A stretch of DNA of 64,000 nt from Streptomyces sp. WMMB303. GTDB lineage: Bacteria; Actinomycetota; Actinomycetes; Streptomycetales; Streptomycetaceae. The DNA lies in contig NZ_JARKIN010000001.1 in assembly GCF_029351045.1 (NCBI RefSeq), positions 3,956,501 through 4,020,500 of the forward strand. Reading direction: 5' to 3'. Positions within the stretch are counted from its first letter, which is position 1. Each line of letters begins with the position of its first letter. Positions 43,380 through 52,076 of this stretch are shown piece after piece. The translations under genes and the position numbers were made by a program. A model generated the notes under the pieces. That model worked only from the letters and a program-made list of their open reading frames with translations. It searched no databases and had not been told where the DNA came from.

Positions 43380-45695
43380 ATGCACAGGCCACCCGAGGAC
43401 GAGCCCGAGGAGCAGTTGTCGGTGACGCCGCCCGAGGAGTGGGCGGCGGGGATGCCCGCGGTCGCGCACGCGGTCGAGTACTCCCTCCGGCAGACGTCGC
43501 CCCGCCGGGCCGGGAAGACGCTGTTGACCATGAACCAGGTGGACGGCATCGACTGCCCCGGTTGCGCCTGGCCCGACCCCTCCCCCGGCCACCGGCACCG
43601 GAACGAGTACTGCGAGAACGGCGCCAAGCACATCAACGACGAGGCGACCTCGCGACGCGTCACCGCCGACTTCTTCCGCAGACACCCGGTCTCGGAGCTG
43701 GCCCGCCGCTCGGACCTGTGGTTGAACCAGCAGGGCCGGCTGACCGGACCGATGGTCAAGCGGCCGGACTCGGACCACTACGAACCCGTCAGCTGGCACG
43801 AGGCCCTGGGGCTGATCGCCGCCGAACTGAAGGCGCTGGACTCTCCCGATGAGACGGTGTTCTACACCTCGGGCCGGGTCAGCAACGAGGCGGCGTTCGC
43901 GCTGCAGCTCTTCGCCAGGGCGTTCGGGACGAACAACCTGCCCGACTGCAGCAACATGTGCCACGAGTCCAGCGGCTTCGCGCTGCACGAGACGCTGGGC
44001 ACCGGCAAGGGCACCGTGACCCTGCACGACCTGCACCACGCGGACCTGATCTTCCTGGTGGGGCAGAACCCGGGGACCAACCATCCACGGCAGCTCTCCG
44101 CCCTGGAGGAGGCCAAGCGCAACGGCGCGCGCATCGTCGCGGTGAATCCCCTGCCCGAAGCCGGACTGCTGCGGTTCAAGAACCCGCAGCAGCCGAGCGG
44201 GGTGCTCGGCCGGGGTACCCGGATCGCCGACCGTTTCCTGCAGATCCGCAGCGGCGGCGACCTGGCGCTGTTCCAGGGGCTGAACAGGCTGCTGGTCGAG
44301 GCCGAGGAGGCGGCGCCCGGTACCGTGCTCGACCAGGACTTCATCAGCTCCCGCACCAGCGGCTTCGAGGACTTCGCGCGGCATGTGCGCGAGATCGGCC
44401 GGGACGACGTCCGCGCCGCGACCGGACTCGCGCCCGAGGAGATCGAAGCGGTCCGGGACGAGGTACTGCGCAGCAAGCGGGTGATCGTCTGCTGGGCCAT
44501 GGGCGTCACGCAGCACAAGCACGGGGTTCCGACCATCAGGGAGATCGTCAACTTCCTGCTGCTGCGCGGGAACCTGGGCAGGGCCGGTTCGGGGGCCTGC
44601 CCGGTACGCGGACACAGCAACGTCCAGGGTGACCGCACGATGGGCATCTGGGAACAGATGCCGGACGCCTTCCTGGACGCGTTGCAGCAGGAGTTCGGCT
44701 TCGAGCCCCCTCGCGCGCACGGGCTGGACTCGGTGAACTCGATCAAGGCGATGCGGGACGGGCGGATCAAGCTCTTTCTCGGCGTCGCGGGCAACTTCGT
44801 GCAGGCCGCTCCGGACACCGCGGTCACCGAGGAAGCGATGCGCAAGTGCCGCTTGACCGCACACATCTCCACGAAGCTGAACAGATCCCACACGGTATGC
44901 GGCCGGACCGCGCTCATCCTGCCGACCCTGGGCCGCACGGAGCGGGATGTCCAGTCGAGCGGCGAGCAGTTCGTCACCGTCGAGAACTCCATGAGCGAGG
45001 TGCACACCTCCCGCGGACGGCTGCAGCCCGCCTCGACGCTGCTGCTCAGCGAAGTCGCCATCCTCTGCCGGCTCGCCCGCGCCACTCTCGGCGACGTCCC
45101 GGACATCCCGTGGCAGCAGTTCGAGGCCGACTACGGCGCCCTTCGGGAACGGATCTCCCGTGTGATTCCGGGGCTGCACGAGTTCAACCGTCGGGTGATC
45201 CGCCCGGGCGGCATCAGGCTGCCCAACCCGGTCAACGAGGGTGTCTTCCGCACTTCGACGGGGAAGGCGCTCTTCAGCCGGAACACCTGGCAGATGCCGC
45301 TCGCACCCGAGGGGCATCTGCTGCTGCAGACCCTGCGCTCCCACGACCAGTGGAACACCATCCCCTACACGGCGGACGACCGCTACCGGGGGATCCACGG
45401 AAGCCGCCAGGTCGTGCTCGTCGCCCCGGAGGACGTGGCCGAACTCGGCCTCGCCGCGGGGCAGCGGGTCGACCTGGTCAGCGTATGGACGAGCGGCGAG
45501 GAGCGCCGGGCTGCGGGCTTCGAGGTGGTCCCCTATCCGAGTGCCCGGGGCTGCGCGGCCGCCTACTATCCGGAGACCAACGTCCTGGTGCCGCTGGACA
45601 GCGTGGCCGAGGGCAGCAACCAGCCGACATCGAAGGCGCTGGTCGTCCGGCTGGAGCCGGTCGGCGCCGCGGACCGGGCCGGGGCACCGGCCTGA
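43380..45695 (+). CDS. FdhF/YdeP-family molybdopterin oxidoreductase
   Basis: 771 residues. The N-terminus has the YdeP-specific DGIDCPGCAWPDPSPGHRHR and EYCENGAKH, a C-x2-C-x15-C cluster site. The molybdopterin core follows: YTSGRVSNEAAFALQLFARA, NNLPDCSNMCHESSGFALHE, LVGQNPGTNHPRQLSALEEA, GNLGRAGSGACPVRGHSNVQ and HISTKLNRSHTVCGRTALIL. The C-terminal Molydop_binding barrel has QWNTIPYTADDRYRGIHGSR. These are putative formate dehydrogenase alpha subunits, linked to acid resistance in E. coli. No partner subunit is encoded nearby. It closes the stress block that starts at 33 kb. Confidence 0.93.
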   Translation: MHRPPEDEPEEQLSVTPPEEWAAGMPAVAHAVEYSLRQTSPRRAGKTLLTMNQVDGIDCPGCAWPDPSPGHRHRNEYCENGAKHINDEATSRRVTADFFRRHPVSELARRSDLWLNQQGRLTGPMVKRPDSDHYEPVSWHEALGLIAAELKALDSPDETVFYTSGRVSNEAAFALQLFARAFGTNNLPDCSNMCHESSGFALHETLGTGKGTVTLHDLHHADLIFLVGQNPGTNHPRQLSALEEAKRNGARIVAVNPLPEAGLLRFKNPQQPSGVLGRGTRIADRFLQIRSGGDLALFQGLNRLLVEAEEAAPGTVLDQDFISSRTSGFEDFARHVREIGRDDVRAATGLAPEEIEAVRDEVLRSKRVIVCWAMGVTQHKHGVPTIREIVNFLLLRGNLGRAGSGACPVRGHSNVQGDRTMGIWEQMPDAFLDALQQEFGFEPPRAHGLDSVNSIKAMRDGRIKLFLGVAGNFVQAAPDTAVTEEAMRKCRLTAHISTKLNRSHTVCGRTALILPTLGRTERDVQSSGEQFVTVENSMSEVHTSRGRLQPASTLLLSEVAILCRLARATLGDVPDIPWQQFEADYGALRERISRVIPGLHEFNRRVIRPGGIRLPNPVNEGVFRTSTGKALFSRNTWQMPLAPEGHLLLQTLRSHDQWNTIPYTADDRYRGIHGSRQVVLVAPEDVAELGLAAGQRVDLVSVWTSGEERRAAGFEVVPYPSARGCAAAYYPETNVLVPLDSVAEGSNQPTSKALVVRLEPVGAADRAGAPA

Positions 45696-45989
45696 ACCAG
45701 ACGGGTGGCGTGTTCCCCCCCAGGGCTCCGGCGAGGGGATCCCGGCGGAAGCCGCCTGGCCGGACCGGCGCCCGGAAGCCGCCCGGCCGGGCGCGCAATC
45801 CGGCCAGGGTCCGCGCTCCACGGCTAGCACCCGCCGCCCACCGTGCGTAACTTCTCTGCACACCAGGCGTCACACGTCGTGCGGTGCCGTGGAGCTCTTG
45901 CGGGACGAGGGCTCACGCAGGGCAGACACGGCCACGACCTGGGCTGTTACGGGGCTGGGGGCTCGGGGGAGCTCAGCGCCGGGCAGCGA

Positions 45990-46022
45990 GGCCCCGAGTC
46001 GGCAGCACTCCGGCTCGGGGCC
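45990..46022 (+). terminator. Strong hairpin between oxidoreductase and hydrolase genes
   Basis: GGCCCCGAGTCGG (45990-46002) pairs with CTCCGGCTCGGGGCC (stem end 46010-46022) over 13 bp with one G-T pair and a 7-nt loop. It lies 295 bp after the oxidoreductase stop and 52 bp before the hydrolase GTG. It may be a terminator or a leader attenuator. Its stem nearly repeats the terminator stem at 46913. The rest of 45696-46074 shows no gene. Confidence 0.6.
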
Positions 46023-46074
46023 CTGCTCGTACGTATTCCGTTCCGCGCCCTGTACCGCGCCGCAAGGAGGACCT

Positions 46075-46884
46075 GTGCCCTACACGACCGTCGACCGCAT
46101 CGAGTTGTTCTACGAGGATCACGGCTCCGGGCAGCCGCTGATCCTGCTGCACGGCTGGGGCACGAACGGTCAGGTGTGGCGCGCGCAGGCCGAGGAGTTC
46201 GCCGGCGCGTACCGGGTCGTCGTACCGGACTGGCGCGGATGCGGGCGTTCGGCACGGCCGGGCGGCGGCGACACGATCGCGGGTCACGCGCGGGACGTCC
46301 TGGCGCTGGCGGAGGCGCTGGAGCTGGACCGTCCGGTGCTGGTGGGCGTCTCGGCCGGAGCGGCGATCGTGCTCGAGGCCGCCCGGCGGTCCCCGTCGTC
46401 CGTGCGCGGGGTGGTCGCTGTCGACGGCCCCGGATACTGGCCCGCGGAGCGGAAGGCGGAACTGCTCATCGAGCTGCGCAGGATGCTGCGTACGGACCGG
46501 GCGGCGACGGTCCGGCAGTGGGTGGTGGACTGGTACGGCCCGCTGGCGGACCCGGCACTGCCGGAGTGGACGGTACGGCAGATCCTGGCCGCCTCGGACT
46601 CCATCGACGAGATCCTCTCGGACGCGGTGCGGCACAATCCCCGGGAGACGATCGGGGAGTTGGAGGTTCCCGCGTTCTTCGTCCACGGGCGGCTCGACGC
46701 CGAGATCCCGGCCGAGGTGTCCGAGACGCTCGCGGACCTCGCCCCGCGCGGCGAGGCGCACATCATGGAGGAGTCGGGCCACATGCCGCACGTGGAGCAG
46801 CCCGCGGAGTTCAACGCGTTGCTGCACTCCATACTCCGGCGTCTCGCGGCGCCAGGTGCGGCGCGGGACGCGCGGCAGGACTGA
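46075..46884 (+). CDS. Alpha/beta hydrolase fold protein
   Basis: 269 residues. PLILLHGWGTNGQVWRAQAE (HGW oxyanion), VVVPDWRGCGRSARPGGG, nucleophile elbow PVLVGVSAGAAIVLEAARRS (Ser in GVSAG), acid in AFFVHGRLDAEIPAEVSE and His in ESGHMPHVEQPAEFN. Typical of haloperoxidase/epoxide-hydrolase-like single-domain hydrolases. AAGGAGG precedes the GTG. It is bracketed by two hairpins of nearly the same stem sequence, so it is probably a separate transcript. Confidence 0.92.
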   Translation: MPYTTVDRIELFYEDHGSGQPLILLHGWGTNGQVWRAQAEEFAGAYRVVVPDWRGCGRSARPGGGDTIAGHARDVLALAEALELDRPVLVGVSAGAAIVLEAARRSPSSVRGVVAVDGPGYWPAERKAELLIELRRMLRTDRAATVRQWVVDWYGPLADPALPEWTVRQILAASDSIDEILSDAVRHNPRETIGELEVPAFFVHGRLDAEIPAEVSETLADLAPRGEAHIMEESGHMPHVEQPAEFNALLHSILRRLAAPGAARDARQD

Positions 46885-46912
46885 CAGCTTCGCATCACGC
46901 CGGAACCATCAG

Positions 46913-46948
46913 CAGGGCCCCGAGCCGGAGAACCGGCTCGGGGCCCTG
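46913..46948 (+). terminator. Terminator of the alpha/beta hydrolase gene
   Basis: Perfect 16-bp stem CAGGGCCCCGAGCCGG / CCGGCTCGGGGCCCTG with a 4-nt AGAA loop, 28 bp after the stop codon. Confidence 0.92.
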
Positions 46949-47145
46949 CCGTACTGCGCCGGGTCCCCCGAACCCCGTACGCGGTACGGCTCCAGGACTT
47001 GGCCGATACTGATCTGTGTGGACTCCACTGCATCATTCGGCATTTGACTCCTGGGATGCAGAACGTTACTCACTGTGGAAAAGGCAGGCTAGCCGCGGAA
47101 CGCGGCCCCTGGCCGGATAACGCGACGGTGAGTGAGGAAGCTCCG

Positions 47146-48135
47146 ATGAACGCGCCCGCTGCCGATGACAGCCGGATGCGGACGCTGGTCCGCAGTGATG
47201 ATCTGGACGAGACACGCGAGATGATCAGCACCGCGTACAGCCCTTACGACCTGCGCGTTCTCAACAAGCCGCAGGACTTCTCGGCGTGGTACGCGGAGGG
47301 CGGCTTCCCCGGGGTCACCCTCTCCGCGTTGAGCTACGGCACGGAGACGCTTGTGGCGCCCGAACCGCTGACGACATACCTGCTGATCTGCCAGGTGCAC
47401 AGGGGCCGGGTACGCGTGGAGTCGCCGGGGCGCGAGGAGCAGTTCGTCGACACCGGGGAGACCTACATCCTCGACCCGCACCGGAGGTTCAAGGTCTTCT
47501 GGGGTGCCGGGGCCCGGATGACCACGCTCCGGCTCTCCCGGGAGGCGGTGGACCGGGCGGCGGGCGAGGCGCTCGGCCGCGAGGAGCCGGTCCGGGCCCG
47601 GTTCGCGCTGGGCGGCCCGGTCTCCGCTGCGGCGGCGGAGAGTTGGTCGGGGGTATCGGCGGCGGTACACCGGGAGGTCATGTCGGGCGGTGTGGCCCAC
47701 ACCAACCCGCTCATCGCGGCACAGCTCACCCGGACGGCTGCCGCGACCCTGATGGCGACCCATCGCCTGCTGCCCGCCGAGGAACCGGTGCGGCACGTCG
47801 GAAACGTCGCCCATCCGGCCGTACGCAGGGCGATCCAGCTCATGGAGGAGCGCAGCGACCAACCGCTCTCCCTGTCGGACCTGGCGGTGGCGGCCAGGCT
47901 GAGCCCCCGCGCCCTGCAGGAGGCGTTCCAACGGTACGTGGGCCGGACGCCGCTGGCCCACCTGCGCGAGATCCGCCTGGAGCGCGCCCATCAGGACCTG
48001 CTCGCGGCGGACTCCGACGGCCCGGTCACCGTCGCGGAGATCGCCTTCCGCTGGGGCTTCTCCAACCTGGGCCGGTTCGCGGACTGGTACCGGCGCCGCT
48101 ACGGGCACGCCCCGTCCCTCACCCTGCGCGGGTGA
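47146..48135 (+). CDS. AraC-family regulator, AraC_binding_2 type
   Basis: 329 residues. The N-terminal sensor has FPGVTLSALSYGTETLVAPE, TYLLICQVHRGRVRVESPGR and TGETYILDPHRRFKVFWGAG. The C-terminal DNA-binding part is HPAVRRAIQLMEERSDQPLS, LSDLAVAARLSPRALQEAFQ and VAEIAFRWGFSNLGRFADWY with the final YGHAPSLTLRG. ATG 47146 has GAGGAA at good spacing. The promoter region upstream contains CATTTGACTCC near 47041. There is no obvious divergent target; the nearest genes are the hydrolase behind it and the secreted DUF4360 gene ahead. Confidence 0.92.
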   Translation: MNAPAADDSRMRTLVRSDDLDETREMISTAYSPYDLRVLNKPQDFSAWYAEGGFPGVTLSALSYGTETLVAPEPLTTYLLICQVHRGRVRVESPGREEQFVDTGETYILDPHRRFKVFWGAGARMTTLRLSREAVDRAAGEALGREEPVRARFALGGPVSAAAAESWSGVSAAVHREVMSGGVAHTNPLIAAQLTRTAAATLMATHRLLPAEEPVRHVGNVAHPAVRRAIQLMEERSDQPLSLSDLAVAARLSPRALQEAFQRYVGRTPLAHLREIRLERAHQDLLAADSDGPVTVAEIAFRWGFSNLGRFADWYRRRYGHAPSLTLRG

Positions 48136-48354
48136 GCGGCGGCGCCCGTACGCGGGTGAGGGACGGGGCTCGGATGCGGCGCCTCGTCACGCCCACGTCT
48201 GGCGCAAAAGCACTGTAGGGGAAACTGCGTCCGAAAACGGGCCTGTCCAAGGTGTACGCCGCCCTCTTTCATACGGGTCGGAGGGAGCGACCCGGAGCGC
48301 AGGGGCCCGGCTCCCTCCTGTCCCCCGAAACCGCACACGCCGCAAGGGATGCCC

Positions 48355-49017
48355 ATGTCGCGAAGATCCCTCAGAACCGCAGCGGTGGCGGCGGCGTTAT
48401 CCGCCGGCGCGTTCTCCGCACAGCCCGCCCAGGGCGCATCCGCGGCCATCGCCGACCCGCCCGACGACCGGATCGTCATCGACGTCGCCACGGTCAACGG
48501 TTCCGGCTGCCGCGAAGGAACCGCCAAGGTGGCGGTCGCCGAGGACAACACGGCTTTCACCGTCACCTACAGCGACTACCTGGCCGAGGTGGGACCGAAC
48601 TCGAAGCCCGTCGACCGCCGCAAGAACTGCCAACTGAACCTGATCGTGCACGTGCCGCAGGGGTTCACCTACGCGATCGTCTCCGCGGACTACCGTGGCT
48701 ACGCCTATCTGCAGCCCGGCGCGACCGGCCTGCAGAAGGCGTCGTACTACTTCCAGGGCTCCCCCGACACCGCGGCCACCAGCCATCCCTTCACCGGCCC
48801 GCAGGATGCCAACTGGCAGGCCACCGACTCCACCGACTGGGGTCAGGTGGTGTGGAAGCCCTGCGGTGAGCAGCGCAACTTCAACATCAACACCGAGGTG
48901 CGGGTCGATGTCGGCAGCTCCGATCCGACCACGACCAGCTTCATGACGATGGACTCCACCGACGGGGACATCAACACGACCTACCACTTCGCCTGGAAGC
49001 GGTGCCCGTCCTCCTGA
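48355..49017 (+). CDS. Secreted DUF4360 family protein
   Basis: 220 residues. Signal peptide MSRRSLRTAAVAAALSAGAF then SAQPAQGASA with cleavage near residue 30. The mature part carries the DUF4360 features: VNGSGCREGTAKVAVAEDNT, FTVTYSDYLAEVGPN, the RRKNCQLNLIVHVPQGFTYA cysteine strand and the closing DINTTYHFAWKRCPSS, with four cysteines for two disulphides. ATG 48355 is preferred over 48349 because AAGGGA then has normal spacing. DUF4360 proteins are secreted beta-rich proteins of unknown function, common in Streptomyces and fungi. Confidence 0.92.
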   Translation: MSRRSLRTAAVAAALSAGAFSAQPAQGASAAIADPPDDRIVIDVATVNGSGCREGTAKVAVAEDNTAFTVTYSDYLAEVGPNSKPVDRRKNCQLNLIVHVPQGFTYAIVSADYRGYAYLQPGATGLQKASYYFQGSPDTAATSHPFTGPQDANWQATDSTDWGQVVWKPCGEQRNFNINTEVRVDVGSSDPTTTSFMTMDSTDGDINTTYHFAWKRCPSS

Positions 49018-49192
49018 GCCGCACGGACATCCGCTGACGGTCGTGGCCGGCCCGGGACAGCCGGTGCCGGGCAGGGCCGGAGCGAGCGTCCGGGACCTCG
49101 GCCCATCCCCACCGGGCGGTGGGGGTTCCGGGCGGCAGCGGCCACCCCTACGGCCGGCCCGGCACTGTCCCGGCGTGGGCCATAGCAGCGCG

Positions 49193-49210
49193 CTAACAGA
49201 AAAATGTTAG
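49193..49210. promoter_or_regulatory. Inverted repeat in an AT-rich spot upstream of the protease gene
   Basis: CTAACA GAAAAA TGTTAG, perfect 6-bp arms, 92 bp upstream of the protease start. The low GC content is unusual for this genome and suits a promoter with an operator. Confidence 0.5.
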
Positions 49211-49301
49211 TACCCGAACTCCTCGAATTCCGGAAACCTGAAGCCGGTACTTCCCTGGACGCCACGCGCGGGACATCGCGCGTCTTCGGAAACGAGGAGC
49301 C

Positions 49302-50060
49302 TTGCGAATCACCAGGATACTCCCCACACTCATAGCCGCCCTGCTGGCCATTGTCAGCCTCGGCACCGCCGCGGCGGCTCAGGACCACTCCCCCACCGGC
49401 CCGCCCAGCGCACCTGGCGCGTCCGCGGCCGGCACCCGGGACAGCGGCCCACAGCCGATCATCGGCGGCGGATACGCCCAAAGCGGGCCGTGGGCCGCCC
49501 GGTTGTTCTCCGGCGGAAGACAGACCTGCAGCTCGACGATCATCGCCCCCACCTGGATCCTCACCGCCAAGCACTGCGTCAGCGGCGGCCGGTTGTCCTT
49601 CCGGATCGGCAGCCTGGACCAGACGAGCGGCGGCATCACCGCCAACGGCATCCAGGTCTCCACCCACCCCTCCGCCGACCTGGCACTGGTCCGCCTCGAC
49701 CGGTCCGTCCAGGCGACCTACGCCCGGCTCGGCCAACCGGGCTCGGTGTCGGTCGGCCAGTCTGTGCAGGTGTACGGATGGGGCGCCACGTCCCGCTGCG
49801 GACAGGAGATCAACTGCCAGTCCCGCTATCTGAAGTACGCGAACGTCGTGGTGACCGGCGGCTGCCGGGACGCGTACTACGGTTCGGCGATCTGCGCCCG
49901 GCGCGGTGACGGCATCACGGCGGGCGGCGATTCGGGCGGCCCGATGATGGCGAACGGCACGCAGGTCGGTGTCGCCTCCACCAGCGACCGGCAGTCGAGC
50001 ACCGCCTACACCAATGTCACGCGGTACCGTTCCTGGATCCAGTCCGTCGCGGGCGTCTGA
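49302..50060 (+). CDS. Secreted trypsin-like serine protease (S1)
   Basis: 252 residues. A signal peptide (RITRILPTLIAALLAIVSLG) and a propeptide of about 35 residues precede the mature N-terminus IIGGGYAQSGPWAARLFSG. The triad is His in TWILTAKHCVSGG, Asp in HPSADLALVRLDRSV and Ser in GITAGGDSGGPMMANG. Activation by cleavage before IIGG is typical. The residue six before Ser, which sets trypsin specificity, is in RRGDGITAGGDSGGP and appears to be Asp, consistent with Arg/Lys preference. The start codon is TTG very close to GAGGAG; no other in-frame start is better. Secreted. Confidence 0.92.
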   Translation: MRITRILPTLIAALLAIVSLGTAAAAQDHSPTGPPSAPGASAAGTRDSGPQPIIGGGYAQSGPWAARLFSGGRQTCSSTIIAPTWILTAKHCVSGGRLSFRIGSLDQTSGGITANGIQVSTHPSADLALVRLDRSVQATYARLGQPGSVSVGQSVQVYGWGATSRCGQEINCQSRYLKYANVVVTGGCRDAYYGSAICARRGDGITAGGDSGGPMMANGTQVGVASTSDRQSSTAYTNVTRYRSWIQSVAGV

Positions 50061-50161
50061 GCGCCCCGGACCGGCCGTCGTGGCCGCCGGTTCCCCGTGC
50101 GCGACCTGACACGGGGAACCTCGGCGCCCGGCCGCCCGGGGACGGGGACGTCCGGCGAATG

Positions 50162-51313
50162 TCAGGGGTGGCCCGCCGTGGGGGCACCTGCGGCCATCAT
50201 GGAGACCAGAGCCCCGGGGCTGTCCGGGCCGAAGAGCAGGTCGAGCCCTGCTGCGGACTCGGCGGCCCGCTCCGCGCTGCGCGGGAAGAGGACCTCCTCG
50301 TAGGCGGTGAGGGCCTTCTCCCGGTCGCCGGGGTGGGCTGCGAGGGCCTGCGCGAGTTCGGCACCGTCCAGCATTGCGAGGTTGGCGCCCTCACCGGCGA
50401 ACGGGGACATCAGATGGGCGGCGTCCCCCAGGAGTGTGACGCCCGGCACCCGGTCCCAGCTGTGGCCGACGGGCAGGGCGTGGATCCGGCGCGGGACCAG
50501 GCGGCCGTCGGCCTCGGCGAGCAGCGCGCGCAGGCTCGGGTGCCAGTCGGCGAAGTGCTCCAGAACCGACTGCTTGGCGGCCTGCGTGTCGGTGAAGTCG
50601 ATGCTGTCGAGCCAGGATTCGCGGGCCCGCACGGCGACATAGACATGCAGACTGCCGTCGGGCTCCCGGTGGGCGAGGAACCCCCGGCCGTCCTCCGGCG
50701 CGAAGAACATCCCCCCGCCCACCAGCGCCGCGGCCGCGGGGTGGCGGAGGTCGGCGTCGAGCAGGTCGAGTTCGACGAAGGAGATGCCGGTGTAGGCGGG
50801 CCGGGCGGGCGAGAGCAGCCGGCGGACCCGCGACCAGGCACCGTCGGCGCCGACCAGCAGGTCCGTCGTGACGACGCCGCCGTCGGCGAACGTCACCTCG
50901 TGGCGGCCGCCGTCCAGCGCACGGACGGTGTCGGCCTTGGCGTTCCAGCGGACGGTGCCCGCCGGCAGCGCGCCGAGCAGCAGGTCCCGCAACCGGCCGC
51001 GGTCCACCTCCGGTCGGGTGCCGGTCCCGTCGTCCTCCTCGGCCATGCGAAGGGCGGCATCCTTGCCGACGATGCGCATCTCCTGGCCGCCGGGGTGGAT
51101 GATGCGACGGAACTCGGCGGTCAGGCCGGCCGCCTCCAGGGCGAACTGGCCGTTCTCCTCATGGATGTCGAGCATGCCGCCCTGCGCGCGGGCGTGCGGG
51201 GAGGCGTCCAGATCGAAGACGGCCGCCTCGATGCCGTGCACATGCAGGACGCGGGCGAGCACGAGTCCGCCGAGACCGGCGCCGATGACGGCTACAGGAT
51301 GATGCAGGGGCAT
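50162..51313 (-). CDS. FAD-dependent monooxygenase (TetX-like group)
   Basis: 383 residues of the class A flavoprotein hydroxylases. The FAD site is VAVIGAGLGGLVLARVLHVH at residues 7-26, followed by GGMLDIHEENGQFALEAAGL, the RPEVDRGRLRDLLLGALPAG motif, DLLVGADGAWSRVRRLLS (DG motif) and GVTLLGDAAHLMSPFAGEGA (GD motif). GGMLDIH is shared with TetX-type enzymes that hydroxylate tetracyclines, but drug modification cannot be concluded from sequence alone. The TetR gene is 44 bp upstream on the same strand, so the two are probably one autoregulated operon. Confidence 0.93.
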   Translation of the reverse strand: MPLHHPVAVIGAGLGGLVLARVLHVHGIEAAVFDLDASPHARAQGGMLDIHEENGQFALEAAGLTAEFRRIIHPGGQEMRIVGKDAALRMAEEDDGTGTRPEVDRGRLRDLLLGALPAGTVRWNAKADTVRALDGGRHEVTFADGGVVTTDLLVGADGAWSRVRRLLSPARPAYTGISFVELDLLDADLRHPAAAALVGGGMFFAPEDGRGFLAHREPDGSLHVYVAVRARESWLDSIDFTDTQAAKQSVLEHFADWHPSLRALLAEADGRLVPRRIHALPVGHSWDRVPGVTLLGDAAHLMSPFAGEGANLAMLDGAELAQALAAHPGDREKALTAYEEVLFPRSAERAAESAAGLDLLFGPDSPGALVSMMAAGAPTAGHP

Positions 51314-51357
51314 GAGGTCACCTCACTGGATGGTGAGAACAGGGCCCGCGACCGGAG

Positions 51358-52050
51358 TCAGGCGCGGGGGGTGTGGCGAATGCCGTTCAGCAGCACACGG
51401 AAGGCCCATCCGAGCCGCTCCTCGGGGGTACCGGTGAACAGATCCGCACCGACGGCGGCGAGTCGCGGATGTGTGGCGGCCGGGGTGTCGGCCAGGGCGG
51501 TTCCGGCCTGCGACCGTGTTGCGGCCCCCGCTCTCCCGGCTTCGTCCCCGGTGGCGTGCTCCGCCGCTGTGGCGGTGGCGGTCTGCAGCAGGACGTCGAC
51601 CCCCCAGGCCGCCCGGTCGTCCGGGACGCCGCCCTCGTGGAGCAACCTCAGCAGCGTCTCCAGCAGGGCGAGGTAGTGCGGGCCGGACGGCTGGACGGCG
51701 AGGGCGGCGCGGGCCAGTTGCGGATGCGCGAGGAGGACGCGTGTGTAGGAGTCGAGAACGGCCACGGCGCTCTCCTGCCAGTCGCCACCGGGCACGGCGG
51801 GATCGAGGTCGACCTCGCCCAGCAGCCCGTCCAGTACGGCCGCGTGCAGTGCGGCGGTGTTGCGGACATAGACGTAGAGCGAGGCGGGTCCGGTGTCCAG
51901 CTCCCGCGCCAGCCGCCGCATCGTCACACGCTGCAGACCTTCGGCGCGCATCAACGCGACAGCGGTGGCGACGATGCCCTCTCTGCTCAGAGCGGGCTTG
52001 GCGGGCCGCTCCCGGCGGCTGCGGGGCGCGGCGGAATGCTGGGCGGTCAC
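51358..52050 (-). CDS. TetR-family regulator
   Basis: 230 residues. The N-terminal helix-turn-helix reads KPALSREGIVATAVALMRAE then GLQRVTMRRLARELDTGPAS and LYVYVRNTAALHAAVLDGL. The C-terminal part matches the TetR_C (tetracycline repressor-like) ligand domain, with AWGVDVLLQTATATAAEHAT and RLGWAFRVLLNGI at the end. The GTG at 52050 directly follows GGAGG, unusually close, so the start is tentative. A perfect 14-bp palindrome lies 12 bp upstream and is the likely operator for autoregulation and control of the monooxygenase gene. Confidence 0.9.
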   Translation of the reverse strand: MTAQHSAAPRSRRERPAKPALSREGIVATAVALMRAEGLQRVTMRRLARELDTGPASLYVYVRNTAALHAAVLDGLLGEVDLDPAVPGGDWQESAVAVLDSYTRVLLAHPQLARAALAVQPSGPHYLALLETLLRLLHEGGVPDDRAAWGVDVLLQTATATAAEHATGDEAGRAGAATRSQAGTALADTPAATHPRLAAVGADLFTGTPEERLGWAFRVLLNGIRHTPRA

Positions 52051-52062
52051 CCTCCGAGGATA

Positions 52063-52076
52063 ACGAACATGTTCGT
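52063..52076. promoter_or_regulatory. Perfect palindromic operator upstream of the TetR gene
   Basis: ACGAACATGTTCGT is a perfect 14-bp palindrome. A degenerate second copy GACAAGTTCGTCACG follows at 52081-52095, and GTGACGAAC occurs twice on the minus strand 17 bp apart. Size and position fit a TetR dimer site overlapping the promoter. Confidence 0.8.

Noticed and set aside
43221..45863. 880-codon minus-strand open frame
   Set aside because: Antisense shadow of the molybdopterin oxidoreductase; high GC at third positions keeps the opposite frame open.
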